Assembly (NCBI RefSeq): GCF_000340215.1
Contig: NW_006921532.1
Location: 9,825,172 to 9,889,171 of the forward strand
Reading direction: 5' to 3'
DNA length: 64,000 nt
Source: Pseudocercospora fijiensis CIRAD86
Taxonomy: Eukaryota; Ascomycota; Dothideomycetes; Mycosphaerellales; Mycosphaerellaceae
Below are positions 21,388 to 31,648 of this stretch, in pieces. The position numbers and the translations under genes are program-made. The notes beneath the pieces were generated by a model. It was not told the origin of the DNA. It saw nothing but the letters and a program-made list of their open reading frames with translations, and did not search any database. The stretch's first letter is position 1. Each line of letters opens with the position of its first letter.

Positions 21388-22860
21388 CTAAAGTAGCTGA
21401 TCCAGTATCGCCTCACGAACACGATCGTCCGAGCCATCCTGTCGCTGGACTTCTCTGAAATCCCCCCCTGCATCATTAAACGGTTTCTTAGCACGAGCCC
21501 GTCCCAATCCGATCCTTGCCTGCGCAGATGTGATATCCTTTCCATCTTGCGTCTTACGGCACCATGCCAAGATCAAGTCAATTGCGGAACTTTCTCTTAT
21601 ACCATAGAATTGGTGGGCGAGAGTTTCCGAATTGAATCGAAACCAGACGCGTTTATGTCGCTCGCCAAGGCAGCTGCTATCGCGTCGAGCCCCTTCAAGC
21701 TTCTCTGCGAACGTCTGCTCTAGCTGAGAGGCCGTGATACTAATTTGTAGTAGAGTGAAGTTGAAGGCGGCACAGAAGGAAGCGAGGTTGCTCGGCTGCG
21801 CTGTAATTGAATCGTTTACCGCAAAAACGGAACGGTTGGCGGCCTTGACCTCGTGGAGGAAGTCTACAACAAGACTAGTCACTAGGACGGAGTTGACATT
21901 TGCAATCTCTACAGATTTCTGCCGTTTGTTGGTGTATGATAGGTATGGCATTCTAGTCCGAGAAGGGTCATTGGTAGCAGATCGGGCGTATAATATGTCG
22001 TGGTAGAATGCCTGTCCTGGAAAGAATGGAAACGACGCACTTAGCATTTCTTCTGTCGAGAGTATGAGGATGGGCATGTCGATGTACTCTTGACCTAGAA
22101 ACTCGAGATGTTTTCTAATATTGTCGAAGGCAAGCTGTTGCCACTTTTTGCCACGTGGGCTGCTATCGCGTGCGATGAACACTGTACGATAAGCTGACTT
22201 CGACTGATTAAGGTGCTGGACGAGCTCCTTCCGGATTCCGCGGTTGAGCATATCGGGCAGAATGCAGTACTTACCCTCGTCTGCTTGGTCTTCTTCAGAT
22301 GTCGACTCGTCTGCTTGCTTCTCTTCAGGTGCAGACTCGTCTGCTGCCTCTTGTTGAGATGTAGGCTCGTCTCCGTCGTCGTCTTGACGCCCTCCTTCTG
22401 ATTCTTTTCGCTAGTCTTCCTCGGATTCAGCTTGTTTGTTGATCGTCGTCTCCGTTCACGTCGGATTCTCCTTCGGAATCTAGAACTGCGGTCCGCGCGG
22501 ACTGTGTAGTCTGATTGACCGGGTTGTTCGTAGGAAGGGAATCCTGTGGTAAGGCGGCGGCTGTAGTAATGGGTAGTGGACACATGATGGAGCTTACGAC
22601 GCTTGTAGATTCTATCACCGGCGGACCTAACCTCACTGGATCAGGAACTTTCATAACGTTGCCACTCCAAGTCCGCGCAAGATACTGAAGCAGAGTAGAC
22701 GGTGTGCCGGTACATCCGCGTCGAACGTGGAGGTCAAAATGAATCGGGTCGGGGAGGATTAGACCGCAGGAGCATGGAAGTCCCGGATGATTGTGATGCG
22801 TATGGAAGGCGTATTCGTCCAAGAAAGAGAAATATGGAATACATACAGCCCGAATTCATC
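21388..22860 (-). CDS. Unrecognised gene, exon structure uncertain, possibly degenerate
   Basis: A clean frame runs 21388-22410 (340 residues). It begins with a Glu/Asp/Gln-rich acidic tract and continues into a structured region with KYCILPDMLNRGIRKELV, YLSYTNKRQKSVEIANV and VWFRFNSETLAHQFYG. Upstream in another frame (22598-22860) is a plausible exon with a Cys/His-containing stretch (FHTHHNHPGLPCSCGL). The two could be joined by a 187-nt intron (GTAAGC at 22597 to ACTAG at 22411), which preserves frame. No ATG is found at the front of the upstream exon, so the 5' end is unresolved or lost. I do not recognise the protein. Confidence 0.4.
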
Positions 22861-23536
22861 TCGGATTGAAGTGGATATTCCAAACGGCACGGCAGATCTG
22901 GATGGTATTTCCGGTATGGACACTCAGTCAGAATAGGAATACTTGAACAGCTGCGGCCTTTCGCGCGCGAAGGGCAGAGTCGATGAACTCTCTCTCTAGA
23001 CCCAACATGAAAGTGTTTCGCTCTAGAACTTTGCAAGCCTCAAAGCGCGAGCGATGTCAGACGCCAATGTCTCTCCACTCGAGCCCTGGACGTATTCTCC
23101 ATGGATGAACAGCCTTGTTTCGTACGACATCTTGAGGGTTTCCTGAGCGCGTGAGAAGAGTAAGTAGTATAGCCAAGGTAAATTCGTTCAGGCACATGCA
23201 CCCCGCATATCCAGGATGTCTGTGGCGTAGGTATTAATGATTACTGTAGTTCGTTGCCATGTGGTGGTGGCTGAGGTATCAAGATGTCAACGGAGAGCTC
23301 GTGGCCTTGCATGCCGCTGCAGGTCCTCAGGCATGCTTCTTATCATGTTATTATTAGGCAGATGAATGATGGATGAAAGTCGGACGCTGGCTTTCTGATC
23401 GCGAAAGGCCGCAGCACCCTCCGACGCTTCGCCAAGAGCTTGCTCTGCAGAACCTGGAGCAATATAATCTTCTACTCCAACCGAACCACAAACTGTCAGT
23501 CATCACCGCGTGGACTAATTGTTAGACGTCAGCAGC
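22861..23536. other. Intergenic ~675 bp, no gene resolved
   Basis: May hold the missing 5' part of the unrecognised leftward gene and the promoter of the rightward asparaginase-family gene. No exon could be supported. Confidence 0.35.
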
Positions 23537-25008
23537 ATGGAGTACAAGCCTCCCTCTGAAGCATCTGAAAAGCCAGGCCGTATCACGCCTCGCATAATCA
23601 TCCATGGCGGAGCTGGAAACATCACTCGCCAGAACATGCCTCGATCCTCATACAAAGCTTACCGCTACGCCCTTCTCGATATCGTGGAAAGCGCCCATCT
23701 TGAGCTTCTCAAGCCCGGGACCACAGCGCTAGATATAGCGGTTGGAGCAGTCGTCCTCTTAGAACAGAATCCCCTCTTCAATGCCGGAAAAGGCGCAGTG
23801 TACACTACAGCTGGCACGCACGAGTTGGAAGCGTCAGTCATGGTGACTCGTGGCTACGTGAAAAGAGGCGTAGGCGTAATGAAAGTGAAGAAGGCGAAAA
23901 GCCCGATTAAACTGGCGAGGGAGATGTTAATCAGAGGCAATGAAATTGATGGAGGAGGAGGAGCGCAGGGACATTGTCAACTCGAGGGAGATTTATGTGA
24001 CGAGCTGAATGATCGATGGGGCCTGGAAAGTGTGAGACCTAGCTATTTCTGGACGAGAAGAAGATGGGATGAGCATAGAAGAGGACTCGGACTGAGCCAT
24101 GACGATGAGACCTATGAGAGGATGAAGAGGGACGCGGATGCACTCTGCTCAGAGACTTCGTTGGACCATGCTCGAGCAGATGAGACGATTAAGGATTCCG
24201 ACCCAATGATGTTCGGCGACACCCAATGGGATGGAAAAGAGTATTTGCCTCAAGGGACGGTTGGAGCTGTGGTGTTGGACAGCACTGGCACTCTTTGTGC
24301 AGCAACGAGCACTGGTGGTCTTACGAATAAGCTACCTGGTCGCATTGGCGACACTCCAAGTAGGTCTCCTCTTCCCTTGTTCAATTTCCGACCTCTTCCA
24401 GCACATTTGGCTGGCTCCAAGCTCTTCATGATACAATAGCTAGGCCCGGCCAAGTAGCAGCGTGGCAACCATGCTGACTTCATGTTCCAGCCTTGGGCGC
24501 AGGCTTTTGGGCCGAGCAGTGGTACTCTGCTCCGACCTTGATGCCTACTGCAGTGTCGCCGTTGTCTCAACTCCTATCATTGTTGGGTGACTGCATTCCT
24601 AATCTGCAGGGCTACAACACCGTTCATAGGAATGACTTCAACGACGATGCTTCTGCTCTTCGTGCTGTGGCCATGTCAGGCACGGGAAATGGCGATTCTT
24701 TTTTACGTGTAAATGCTGTCCGGACCTGTGCAGCGATTGCGCGTTACGCCGATCGAAGCACCGTTCCACTACAGTCTGCTGTCACTGCTGTAGCAGGACC
24801 AAACGGTCAGCTCCAGCAATCAGCTGCAGACCGGTGGCAGAAGACGGGCGAGGGTGAGGGAGGGATTATTGGTATCGAGCTCAGTCATGGTGAAGGACAT
24901 GTCGTTTTCGACTACAACTGTGGCGGTATGTTCCACGCCTGGATTGACACAGCCGGCCACCCACGCTTTAAGCTCTTCCAGAACGATAAAGGATTTAAAT
25001 ACGAGTAG
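23537..25008 (+). CDS. Ntn-hydrolase, asparaginase/isoaspartyl-peptidase (threonine-type) family
   Basis: Two exons, 23537-24359 and 24491-25008, with a 131-nt intron (GTAGGT to CCAG), giving 446 residues from the ATG at 23537. Members self-cleave before a threonine that becomes the N-terminal nucleophile. That residue is about Thr241 in QGTVGAVVLD, followed by the family blocks ATSTGGLTNKLPGRIGDTP and, across the intron, TLGAGFWAEQW and SGTGNGDSFLR. The N-terminal block IIHGGAGNI and NPLFNAGKGAVYT are also diagnostic. The enzyme could hydrolyse asparagine, isoaspartyl peptides or protein substrates; substrate cannot be told. It is convergent with MET22, the stop codons being about 100 bp apart. 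Confidence 0.88.
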
Positions 25009-25112
25009 CGTCGTCCCTGGCAGCGAAGTCTTGACTCTGGTTCTAGAATCGAGCCATTCTGGCTCGTGCTCTAAAGTTAATAGATATGGAAGCTTTTGTC
25101 ATGCTCGAACAC

Positions 25113-26186
25113 CTACTGCTTCGAGCTCAAGACACTCTGCACTGCTTTAATGACATGCTTGTGCACATCTTTGGGTGCAGCGATGACACCCTTGTTGTCA
25201 TTCAACGTTCGGCCCAGGCTGAAATCCAGCCGCTTACCTTCCACATCTGTGACCTGGCCGCCTGCCTCTCGCACGATGAGGTCTCCAGCAGCGTGGTCCC
25301 AGATCTTCTCCACGTAATCCTTCTTCACTGGCAACCGCAAATACAGATCCCCCGCACCTCGTGCGATACTGCCATATTTCGCTTGACTGTCCATTTTTAC
25401 GCTTGGCTTTGTGATGCCGAGCTTCTGTGCAATCTTGACTGAGTCGTCCTGGTTGCTGTGACCTGCTTCGACGGACTCGCAGAAGGTGGCTTCTGAGATG
25501 TTGCTGATCGGTTTCATCTGGATTTTGGAAGCTGGGGCCAAAGAGCCCTTGCCGAGAGGTCTGCTATTTGCGCCCTGTCCCTGCACAGCAGAAAAGAGGA
25601 CGCCCTTGCCTTCTTGGTCTGTGGCATCGGAACCAATGCCTTCAGTCAAAGGCTCGGAATCAGAGACTGGTAGATTTGGGCAGCCCAGGACGCCGACCTT
25701 AACATCACCGTCTACCATAAGCCCAAGGCAAACGGCATACTGTCCACCGCGCAGGAAGCCTTTGGTACCATCAATAGGGTCGATGGCCCATATCCTGCCC
25801 TTGTTTCCGCCTTTGCTGTCACCCTTGTCGATGATGTCAAGCATGGCCTCTGGACTGGCTATGCTTCCACCAAGCTCTTTCTCTGCAGCTGCATCGGATA
25901 GCGAAGCATTGTTGACCAGATGCCACACTGTTTGTCTCAAGTTCTGATTCTCGCGAAGATCCTTGGCTTCCTCTTCGGCAACGATTTCATCGTGGGGAAA
26001 GTTGTGTTGCAGGGCGCTGATGATGAGTGCCTGCGCGCCAAAGTCGCCAATGGTCACAGGTGACGCATCCTGCTTGTTGAGGGTGCCTTTCGCATGCGAG
26101 TGGAACACGGACTTGGTGAGAAGGGTGGCGCGTTGGACGGCGAGCAGCGCAATGTGCAATTCTGTGGCGTAGTCGCACGAAGCCAT
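25113..26186 (-). CDS. MET22: 3'(2'),5'-bisphosphate nucleotidase (HAL2/MET22 type)
   Basis: Single-exon gene. The start at 26186 (MASCDYATEL) gives 357 residues, matching the yeast enzyme length. It dephosphorylates 3'-phosphoadenosine 5'-phosphate (PAP), a by-product of sulfate assimilation, to AMP; the fungal enzyme is a known Li/Na-sensitive, Mg-dependent target. The metal/substrate motifs are visible: EEEAKDL, DPIDGTKGFLRGG and IWDHAAGDLIVREAGG. The frame stays open upstream: an ATG at 26360 would add 58 residues containing a hydrophobic helix (about 22 residues), so a membrane- or organelle-directed form is possible. The gene lies just downstream of GPI16 on the same strand. Confidence 0.92.
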   Translation of the reverse strand: MASCDYATELHIALLAVQRATLLTKSVFHSHAKGTLNKQDASPVTIGDFGAQALIISALQHNFPHDEIVAEEEAKDLRENQNLRQTVWHLVNNASLSDAAAEKELGGSIASPEAMLDIIDKGDSKGGNKGRIWAIDPIDGTKGFLRGGQYAVCLGLMVDGDVKVGVLGCPNLPVSDSEPLTEGIGSDATDQEGKGVLFSAVQGQGANSRPLGKGSLAPASKIQMKPISNISEATFCESVEAGHSNQDDSVKIAQKLGITKPSVKMDSQAKYGSIARGAGDLYLRLPVKKDYVEKIWDHAAGDLIVREAGGQVTDVEGKRLDFSLGRTLNDNKGVIAAPKDVHKHVIKAVQSVLSSKQ

Positions 26187-26592
26187 GCTGTGCTGTTGAG
26201 AGAATTTGAATGCTGCGAGGTGGGGCAGCGGGAGGTGAGAGGAGAGGAGGCGAACGCGAAGGCGAGGGAGAAGTGTTGGTAGGAGAGCAGCAGCAGCCAG
26301 GACGAGCGCTGAAAGAGTGAAGATAATAATGGGCGAGAGAGGATTTTGACTCCTTACCATTGTCCTGCAGCGGATCTCGTCCTTCTCGGCCTTTGAGCTT
26401 GCGTTGCGTTGCCGCCGCCGCGAATTCGGAGACTGCTCGGTGCAGACATTCATGTAACTCTGCGATCCATGATGTCGTCGCAACACGATGACCGTGTTGT
26501 CGAAGAATGGGACATGTCAGCAAGAGAACAGATGGGCGGAGAAGATCAATCTCAATCATCGAAAACGCCCTGAAATACTCTTTGCTCTGAGA

Positions 26593-28479
26593 CTATCTAT
26601 GTTCAGCCGCCTGCTGGGGCGCCTTGCTGTTCCCGTTCGCCAATCTTGTTCCGGCCTTCCTCGAATAAATCGACCCAAGATCATGATCAAAATCACGACC
26701 AGTCGCAGCTGCAGCTAGCTCAGGACTCTTCGGTATAGACCCGCCCGCCTCTGGTCTTGGCTTTCCCTTTCTTACCACAGCTCCGATTTTTGCGACAATC
26801 GCTTTCACCTTCTCTGGAATCGGAGATTTCTGAACCTCCTCCAGCAGGACAAAGCGTCGAATCAGCAGGTTGAAGATGCTTCCAAATCCCAAAGCAATGA
26901 CGGTGGAGGTCAAGATAATGACGTTGTAAGGCATACTGAAGTCTGGAGTCGGTAGTGGCAACAATAGTGAAGTCGTGCGAAGGTAGCTATCTTCTTGACC
27001 GTTTTGAGAGAGAACGCGCAGAACAGCCGGCGCAACATCGAAGCCGCGATTTGCGTCTGGTGGATACTCCGTGTACCGCAGGATGGCCTTCTCGAAGTCA
27101 TAGGCGATGTTGACCTCAGAGAAGGGAGGCAATTCCAGCAACAGCTCCAGCTGCGTGCCTTTCTCGCGATCGATGGCGGGCGTGTAATACATCTTCTCAA
27201 TCTTTGCGCCTTCGACGCGGAGCGTATGCATGTAAGGCCTGAGGAACCAAGGGAGACTTTCCAAGAAAACAACGCGCTGTGCCGTCGGACGTCGGTTAGT
27301 GATGACAGTATGCATGCCTCCTCGCTCTTGACCATAGCCTGTAATCTGCCTGCTTGCGCGGAGCAGTGCCTGGCTTTCCTCGGGAGCTTGCTCAATGACC
27401 TGCTGCGAAAGCTTGAGATCAAAGTCCGCATCGTCTCTGAGTCGATACAGCCGTGAGCCCGAGCCATCCTGCTGAGCGCTTTCCGGTGACACCTCACTAC
27501 TGACTTCCACGTTTCTGCTCGCAGGTACTTCCAGAAGGACATCGACTGCATCATGCCGTGCCGCCAGAGGACAGCTACCATGGATCGATCTGCCAAAGAT
27601 TCGACTCAACGACCACCCAACTTCTCCCTCGGGTCTTTTGGGATAGCATGTATCATGAGCGTTGTATGATTTGCTTTCGTCACAGGGAATCTCCTCTATC
27701 GGAGGCGGTCGTGGGATAGGATTATCTCTGGAGCGCATGCTACGCTCGATGTCCAATACCATATCAACGGTCTGCTCGACCTCGAGGCTGCCTCCTTTTG
27801 GCCTCACATCAATGGACATTGTCTGCCAGTTAGCATCGAACACCTTGTGCCCGTCCAGCAAACTCGAGACGCCAGCCTTGCCTTTACATGACAGCAATTT
27901 GAGGAACGGTGTTAAGTTCTCCGTGCAGACAACTTCATGGGGCAACATTCCGTGCATGAGATGTAGCTTTGATGATCCCGTCGATTGCAGGGTACCCTCG
28001 GGCTCGAAGCTCAGTATGGGCTGAATAGTCTTCGTTCGGTCGATGAAGTTCAAGCTTGCGCAAAACAAGCCACTGAGACTGTTGACGAGGCCACTCCATC
28101 TCTCTTCTGCCTCTTGCTGATCACTTCCTTCCAGCCAGGCCCACAATTCCACACCAGTGCCGCCTTCCCTTCTCCCATTCCGCGGTCGGCTGCCCCAACT
28201 CTCTTCGTCCCATCTTCCGAGGGCAAACCTCAGATGGAGCTCTGACGTACGTGTGTGTTGCAGTATCTGTCCTAGAGATCGAGGAAAGAAGCGAAAATGC
28301 TGGTTTTGGTAGTCGTGCAGGGAAGTGGAAGCGGTGAAATTGAACCCAGCGTACAGAGCTCCTCCTGGAAGCGGCTTGAGATGAAGATGCTCGTCGTAGT
28401 CGCCTGAGATGGGTACAGTGTCAGCGAAGGCGAGGGAGAGCAAGCCGGCAGGGAGTGCCAGCAGAGATGCGAGCCTCAT
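26593..28479 (-). CDS. GPI16: GPI transamidase subunit Gpi16 (PIG-T)
   Basis: Single-exon gene of 628 residues. Gpi16 is an ER-membrane subunit of the complex that attaches GPI anchors to proteins. A signal peptide is evident (MRLASLLALPAGLLSLAFA). Family blocks include HFRFFPRSLGQIL, ELHLRFALGRWDEESWG, LWAWLEG, LFCASLNFID, the LPHEVVCTENLTPFLKLLSC block, and later YTPAIDREKGTQLELLLELP and FDFEKAILRYTEYPPDANRG-like text (here YDFEKAILRYTEYPPDANRG). A single membrane segment lies near residues 515-545, followed by a basic cytosolic tail. It is divergent from the LUC7-type gene across a ~340-bp shared upstream region. Confidence 0.93.
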   Translation of the reverse strand: MRLASLLALPAGLLSLAFADTVPISGDYDEHLHLKPLPGGALYAGFNFTASTSLHDYQNQHFRFFPRSLGQILQHTRTSELHLRFALGRWDEESWGSRPRNGRREGGTGVELWAWLEGSDQQEAEERWSGLVNSLSGLFCASLNFIDRTKTIQPILSFEPEGTLQSTGSSKLHLMHGMLPHEVVCTENLTPFLKLLSCKGKAGVSSLLDGHKVFDANWQTMSIDVRPKGGSLEVEQTVDMVLDIERSMRSRDNPIPRPPPIEEIPCDESKSYNAHDTCYPKRPEGEVGWSLSRIFGRSIHGSCPLAARHDAVDVLLEVPASRNVEVSSEVSPESAQQDGSGSRLYRLRDDADFDLKLSQQVIEQAPEESQALLRASRQITGYGQERGGMHTVITNRRPTAQRVVFLESLPWFLRPYMHTLRVEGAKIEKMYYTPAIDREKGTQLELLLELPPFSEVNIAYDFEKAILRYTEYPPDANRGFDVAPAVLRVLSQNGQEDSYLRTTSLLLPLPTPDFSMPYNVIILTSTVIALGFGSIFNLLIRRFVLLEEVQKSPIPEKVKAIVAKIGAVVRKGKPRPEAGGSIPKSPELAAAATGRDFDHDLGSIYSRKAGTRLANGNSKAPQQAAEHR

Positions 28480-28820
28480 GTCTGGGTGTGAGGGTCAGGA
28501 AGGTCAGTTCGTATCAGAGTATCAGGACACGTGCGATCGGGTTGCGGACACGTTCACATGCATGCCCGACGCCGACGATACGCGAACTGCCCTGGCCTGG
28601 GCTGGCTGAGCCTGCTGATTGGTCGCGGCTGTTTCTGCCGGATCGGCCTCGCGAGTCTCAGTCTTCTCCAGGAAGCTCACGTCCAAACCGACACTCGACT
28701 TTTGAATGTTGCTGCCTCCGCTCAGACCGCTCGCAGCTACATTGCACCTGGACAGATCAAACACCGCCTCACAACACACCTCCACAGGCGACGCGACACT
28801 CACCCTCGCTGTCGGCCAAG
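28480..28820. promoter_or_regulatory. Bidirectional promoter region, GPI16 / LUC7
   Basis: The two housekeeping genes diverge from this 341-bp interval, so it presumably contains both promoters. It is GC-rich without an obvious TATA box. Function inferred from arrangement. Confidence 0.5.
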
Positions 28821-29699
28821 ATGGCCGCCGAACAGCGCAAGCTGCTCGAGCAGCTCATGGGCGATACCATGATGAACGCGCCGGGCACACACAAGCAAGC
28901 CGCTCTCACCATAACAGATCCCAAAGTGTGCCGGTCTTACCTCTGTGGCGGATGTCCACACGATCTCTTCACGAATACCAAACAAGACCTTGGTGCATGC
29001 GACAGGGCTCACCAGCCAAACCTGCGAGACGAGTACCAAGCCGCTTCAGACGAGCAGAAGAAGACGTGGGGCTTCGAGTTCGATTACCAACGAGATATTA
29101 GCAAATACGTCAGCGAATGCGACCGCCGAATAGACGCTGCACAGAGACGACTGGAAAAGACACCAGACGAGATTCGGCAGACCAACAATCTACTGAAGGC
29201 GATCGGTGACTTGACCAGGACCATCGAGGCAGGCATGGTTGAGATCGAAATCTTAGCTGAGCAAGGAGCCGTCAACCTTGCCGTCCAGGAGCACCACAAT
29301 CTGAAGCTGAAGAAAGTGCAAAAGGAGGAGCGCGAGCGAGAGTTGAAGGCACTGTCTGACACCTCTGGTCCTTCTGGGCACCAAAAGTTGCAAGTCTGTG
29401 ATGTGTGTGGCGCATATTTGTCGCGACTCGACAATGACAGGCGACTAGCGGACCATTTCTTTGGAAAGATGCACCTTGGCTATGCTCAGATGCGAAAGGA
29501 AAACGACCGGTTGGCCAAAGAACTCAAAGGTCGGCGAGCACCAGAGCGACAAGAGCCTGTGGATGACCGAAATGGCTATGACGACTATGGAGGTGGCGGC
29601 TACGGCTCACGTGGTGGTGGTGGAGGATATGGTGGAGGCCGTGGTGGAGGACGTTCTTATCGAGGTGGAGGCTATAGCGGCAGAGGTGGCAGATGGTAG
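28821..29699 (+). CDS. LUC7: LUC7-related U1 snRNP splicing factor
   Basis: Single-exon gene of 292 residues from the ATG at 28821 (MAAEQRKLLEQLMG, the canonical family start). LUC7 proteins are U1 snRNP components that influence 5' splice-site choice in the nucleus. Two zinc fingers are visible: a CCCH-type finger early (VCRSYLCGGCPHDLF ... GACDRAH) and a C2H2-type finger (VCDVCGAYLSRLDNDRRLAD ... GKMHLGY) around residue 195-225. A long helical segment between them is Lys/Glu-rich. The C-terminal ~45 residues are an RGG/YGG-type Gly-Arg repeat tail, likely RNA-binding and disordered. Confidence 0.93.
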   Translation: MAAEQRKLLEQLMGDTMMNAPGTHKQAALTITDPKVCRSYLCGGCPHDLFTNTKQDLGACDRAHQPNLRDEYQAASDEQKKTWGFEFDYQRDISKYVSECDRRIDAAQRRLEKTPDEIRQTNNLLKAIGDLTRTIEAGMVEIEILAEQGAVNLAVQEHHNLKLKKVQKEERERELKALSDTSGPSGHQKLQVCDVCGAYLSRLDNDRRLADHFFGKMHLGYAQMRKENDRLAKELKGRRAPERQEPVDDRNGYDDYGGGGYGSRGGGGGYGGGRGGGRSYRGGGYSGRGGRW

Positions 29700-30188
29700 A
29701 CTCTGGGCGCCAGCTTTAATTTAGAGCTGACGAGTGCTGCACAATTAGCGAGGCGTAAGGCGAAATGAAAGGAATGCATGCGAGAAATGGCTCTTCTCAG
29801 TCTTCCTGATAGACGATCAGGATAGCGAGAGCTCTATGAAATTTGATGCTTTGCTCTTTGCCTGATCTATACTGTCTAGTCCGTAGGCCTGATATACAGC
29901 CTTTGGCCTGGTTACGGGGCATTAGCGGCAACAGAGTAAAGGAGGACTACGCGTTAAGTAGCAATCTATGCGCTCTAAGCTCGATGCTCGAGGCTATACT
30001 ATTGTCTGCGACGTAACGACTACCGCTCGATCTGTAGAGCGGAGCTGTACGCGCTCTGCGCTCGATGCTCGAGACTGGACCACTGTCTGCAATGTGCCGA
30101 CCGCCGCTCGATCTGCAGAGCGGAGCAGTTCATTCTGATGGTTATCCTGAATATTTTCTAGACTGTGTACATACGATCCACTCAAGCT
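29700..30188. other. Intergenic ~490 bp with an 81-bp tandem duplication
   Basis: Between LUC7 and the tail of the RING locus. No gene is supported. It contains two diverged 81-bp tandem units listed separately. Confidence 0.45.
29970..30131. repeat. Two-copy 81-bp tandem repeat, diverged
   Basis: Unit one (29970-30050) and unit two (30051-30131) align over their whole length, sharing GCTCGATGCTCGAG, TGTCTGC and a small inverted repeat (CCGCTC ... GAGCGG). The first unit has more T/A at differing sites, in the direction expected of C-to-T decay. Confidence 0.65.
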
Positions 30189-30899
30189 TCACCAACCTTT
30201 ACTCAGCAGTAGTTCCTCATCTGCCTGTCCTTCGAAGTAGTATAGCCATAACACTTGAAAGCATTTGACTTGCTTTCGCTTGAGCATCTCTCGCATACTC
30301 TCGTCGTCGTTGCTGTGACACAGTTCCTTTTCACCAGCAATCCGCCCAGCTAGATATCCTTTTGTAGGATCATCTTTTCCCTTGGCGATCTCCTCCAGCG
30401 TGTTTGCCAGATTGGCCCAGCTCATTTGAGACGCATTGATGTCCTTGCGGTGAAGTTGTTGCTTGTCTTTCTTGTCCATTAGGTCTGTGCAGTGGACTTC
30501 TTTATAAGCTCGTAGGTATGGTTCGTCTCTTCTATGGGTGGTAGTATCTGCAGCTCGCATAATGTATTTAAAGGTGTCTCTGAACTCCAAAGTTTTCTCG
30601 TTCAACACTCTCAGATCATCGTCACCATCGCTTTCGTTGTCGTCGTTGGTGGCCGCAATCGCGTTCTTCTGATCCGAATTCTTGTTCAGGTCCGGTAGAA
30701 GGGCGTTGTAGCCTCCTCTGTCAATCAACTTCCTTTTCTTCTATTTGGATGTTAGTTGGGAAAAGTATAGAAATTGCTGGGTGATAAATACCACATATCG
30801 ACCTATGGTTGCCCTCACAAATCTATCCCGCACTTCTCTTTCTTGGCGAGGAAAAGGTTTATCTTCGTCAAGTTCGAAGTGCCTGTCTACGTCTGTCCA
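30189..30899 (-). other. Open, spliceable reading frame continuing the RING gene past its stop
   Basis: Directly after the TGA of the RING gene (30900-30902) the same frame stays open (30795-30899), reaches a good 54-nt intron (30741-30794; GTGGTA, CTAAC branch-like site, ATAG) and continues in frame to 30189, totalling 218 residues. No ATG occurs in the first ~90 codons. The sequence is hydrophilic, with DEDKPFPRQEREVRDRF, KKRKLIDRGGY, an acidic block and a Lys-rich C-terminus. It may be a former C-terminal extension of the RING protein, a readthrough extension, or a separate gene whose 5' exon I could not find. Family unknown. Confidence 0.5.
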
Positions 30900-31648
30900 T
30901 CAAGCATACATATCATCAAACTCCTCCTCCTCTTCGTCCTTCGGCGGCGGCTCTTGCTTCTTGATCAACTCCAACCGACAAAGTGGGCATGTGACATGAA
31001 GCTTCAGCCACGGCTGTATACACTCCAGGTCGAAGAGATGGTCCTTGTGACAAGGTAATCTCACCACCAGTGGATGACGGTCGTCGAGGAAGTTCTGAGC
31101 ACATATGGGACAGGACGTATCTGGTGTTTTCTCTAATGTCTTCTTTGGCACTCTTTCCAGCTGTTCGATGAACTCGTCCGGAACACCTTCGACGTGCGAG
31201 GGAGGGTGATCTGCGCTTGCCATGAGGGATTCAATCAAGCTGCCAATCAGCTCGGAATTGGAGTCGGCGGATCGGTCTGTCTCGGGGCCACGCATCATGG
31301 AGAAGGCGTTTGCGAGGGTCCGCTATGTAGTTGCGTTAGATGGCAAAGTAGACGAGAGTGCAGGATGTTGAACCCACAAATGCAGCGGATACATCCTGCG
31401 GGAGCGGCAAAGAGTTGGCATTTTGAGGTCGCCGAGAGCCAGAAGTATCAACGACGTCTAATGTGCTGAAGAATGTGCTCAGGTCTGGTCGACGGCGGGC
31501 TTCTTGTTTCTGCGCGTGCTCAACTCCGGTAGCATTATCGTGTTCGACTGCATTGGTCAGTCAGCCGATATGGACATGGCGATGAGGGGCAAGGGCAACT
31601 TGATCAGACTGTGTTTGTGCCTGCCTACCTACCTTCGTAACCCGACAT
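30900..31648 (-). CDS. RING-finger protein, probable E3 ubiquitin ligase
   Basis: Three exons: 31633-31648, 31378-31547 and 30900-31322, giving 202 residues starting MSGYEVEHDNATG. Introns are 85 nt and 55 nt with GT-AG ends, and exon lengths sum to a whole frame; the first coding exon is only 16 nt. The RING domain spans about residues 130-180: SCPICAQNF, then LPCHKDHLFDLEC, then TCPLC. RING domains of this kind recruit ubiquitin-conjugating enzymes; substrate and location are unknown. The C-terminus is acidic (EEEEFDDMYA). Its upstream region abuts the RIP-decayed transposon island within about 100-250 bp. The frame continues beyond the TGA, described separately. Confidence 0.85.
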
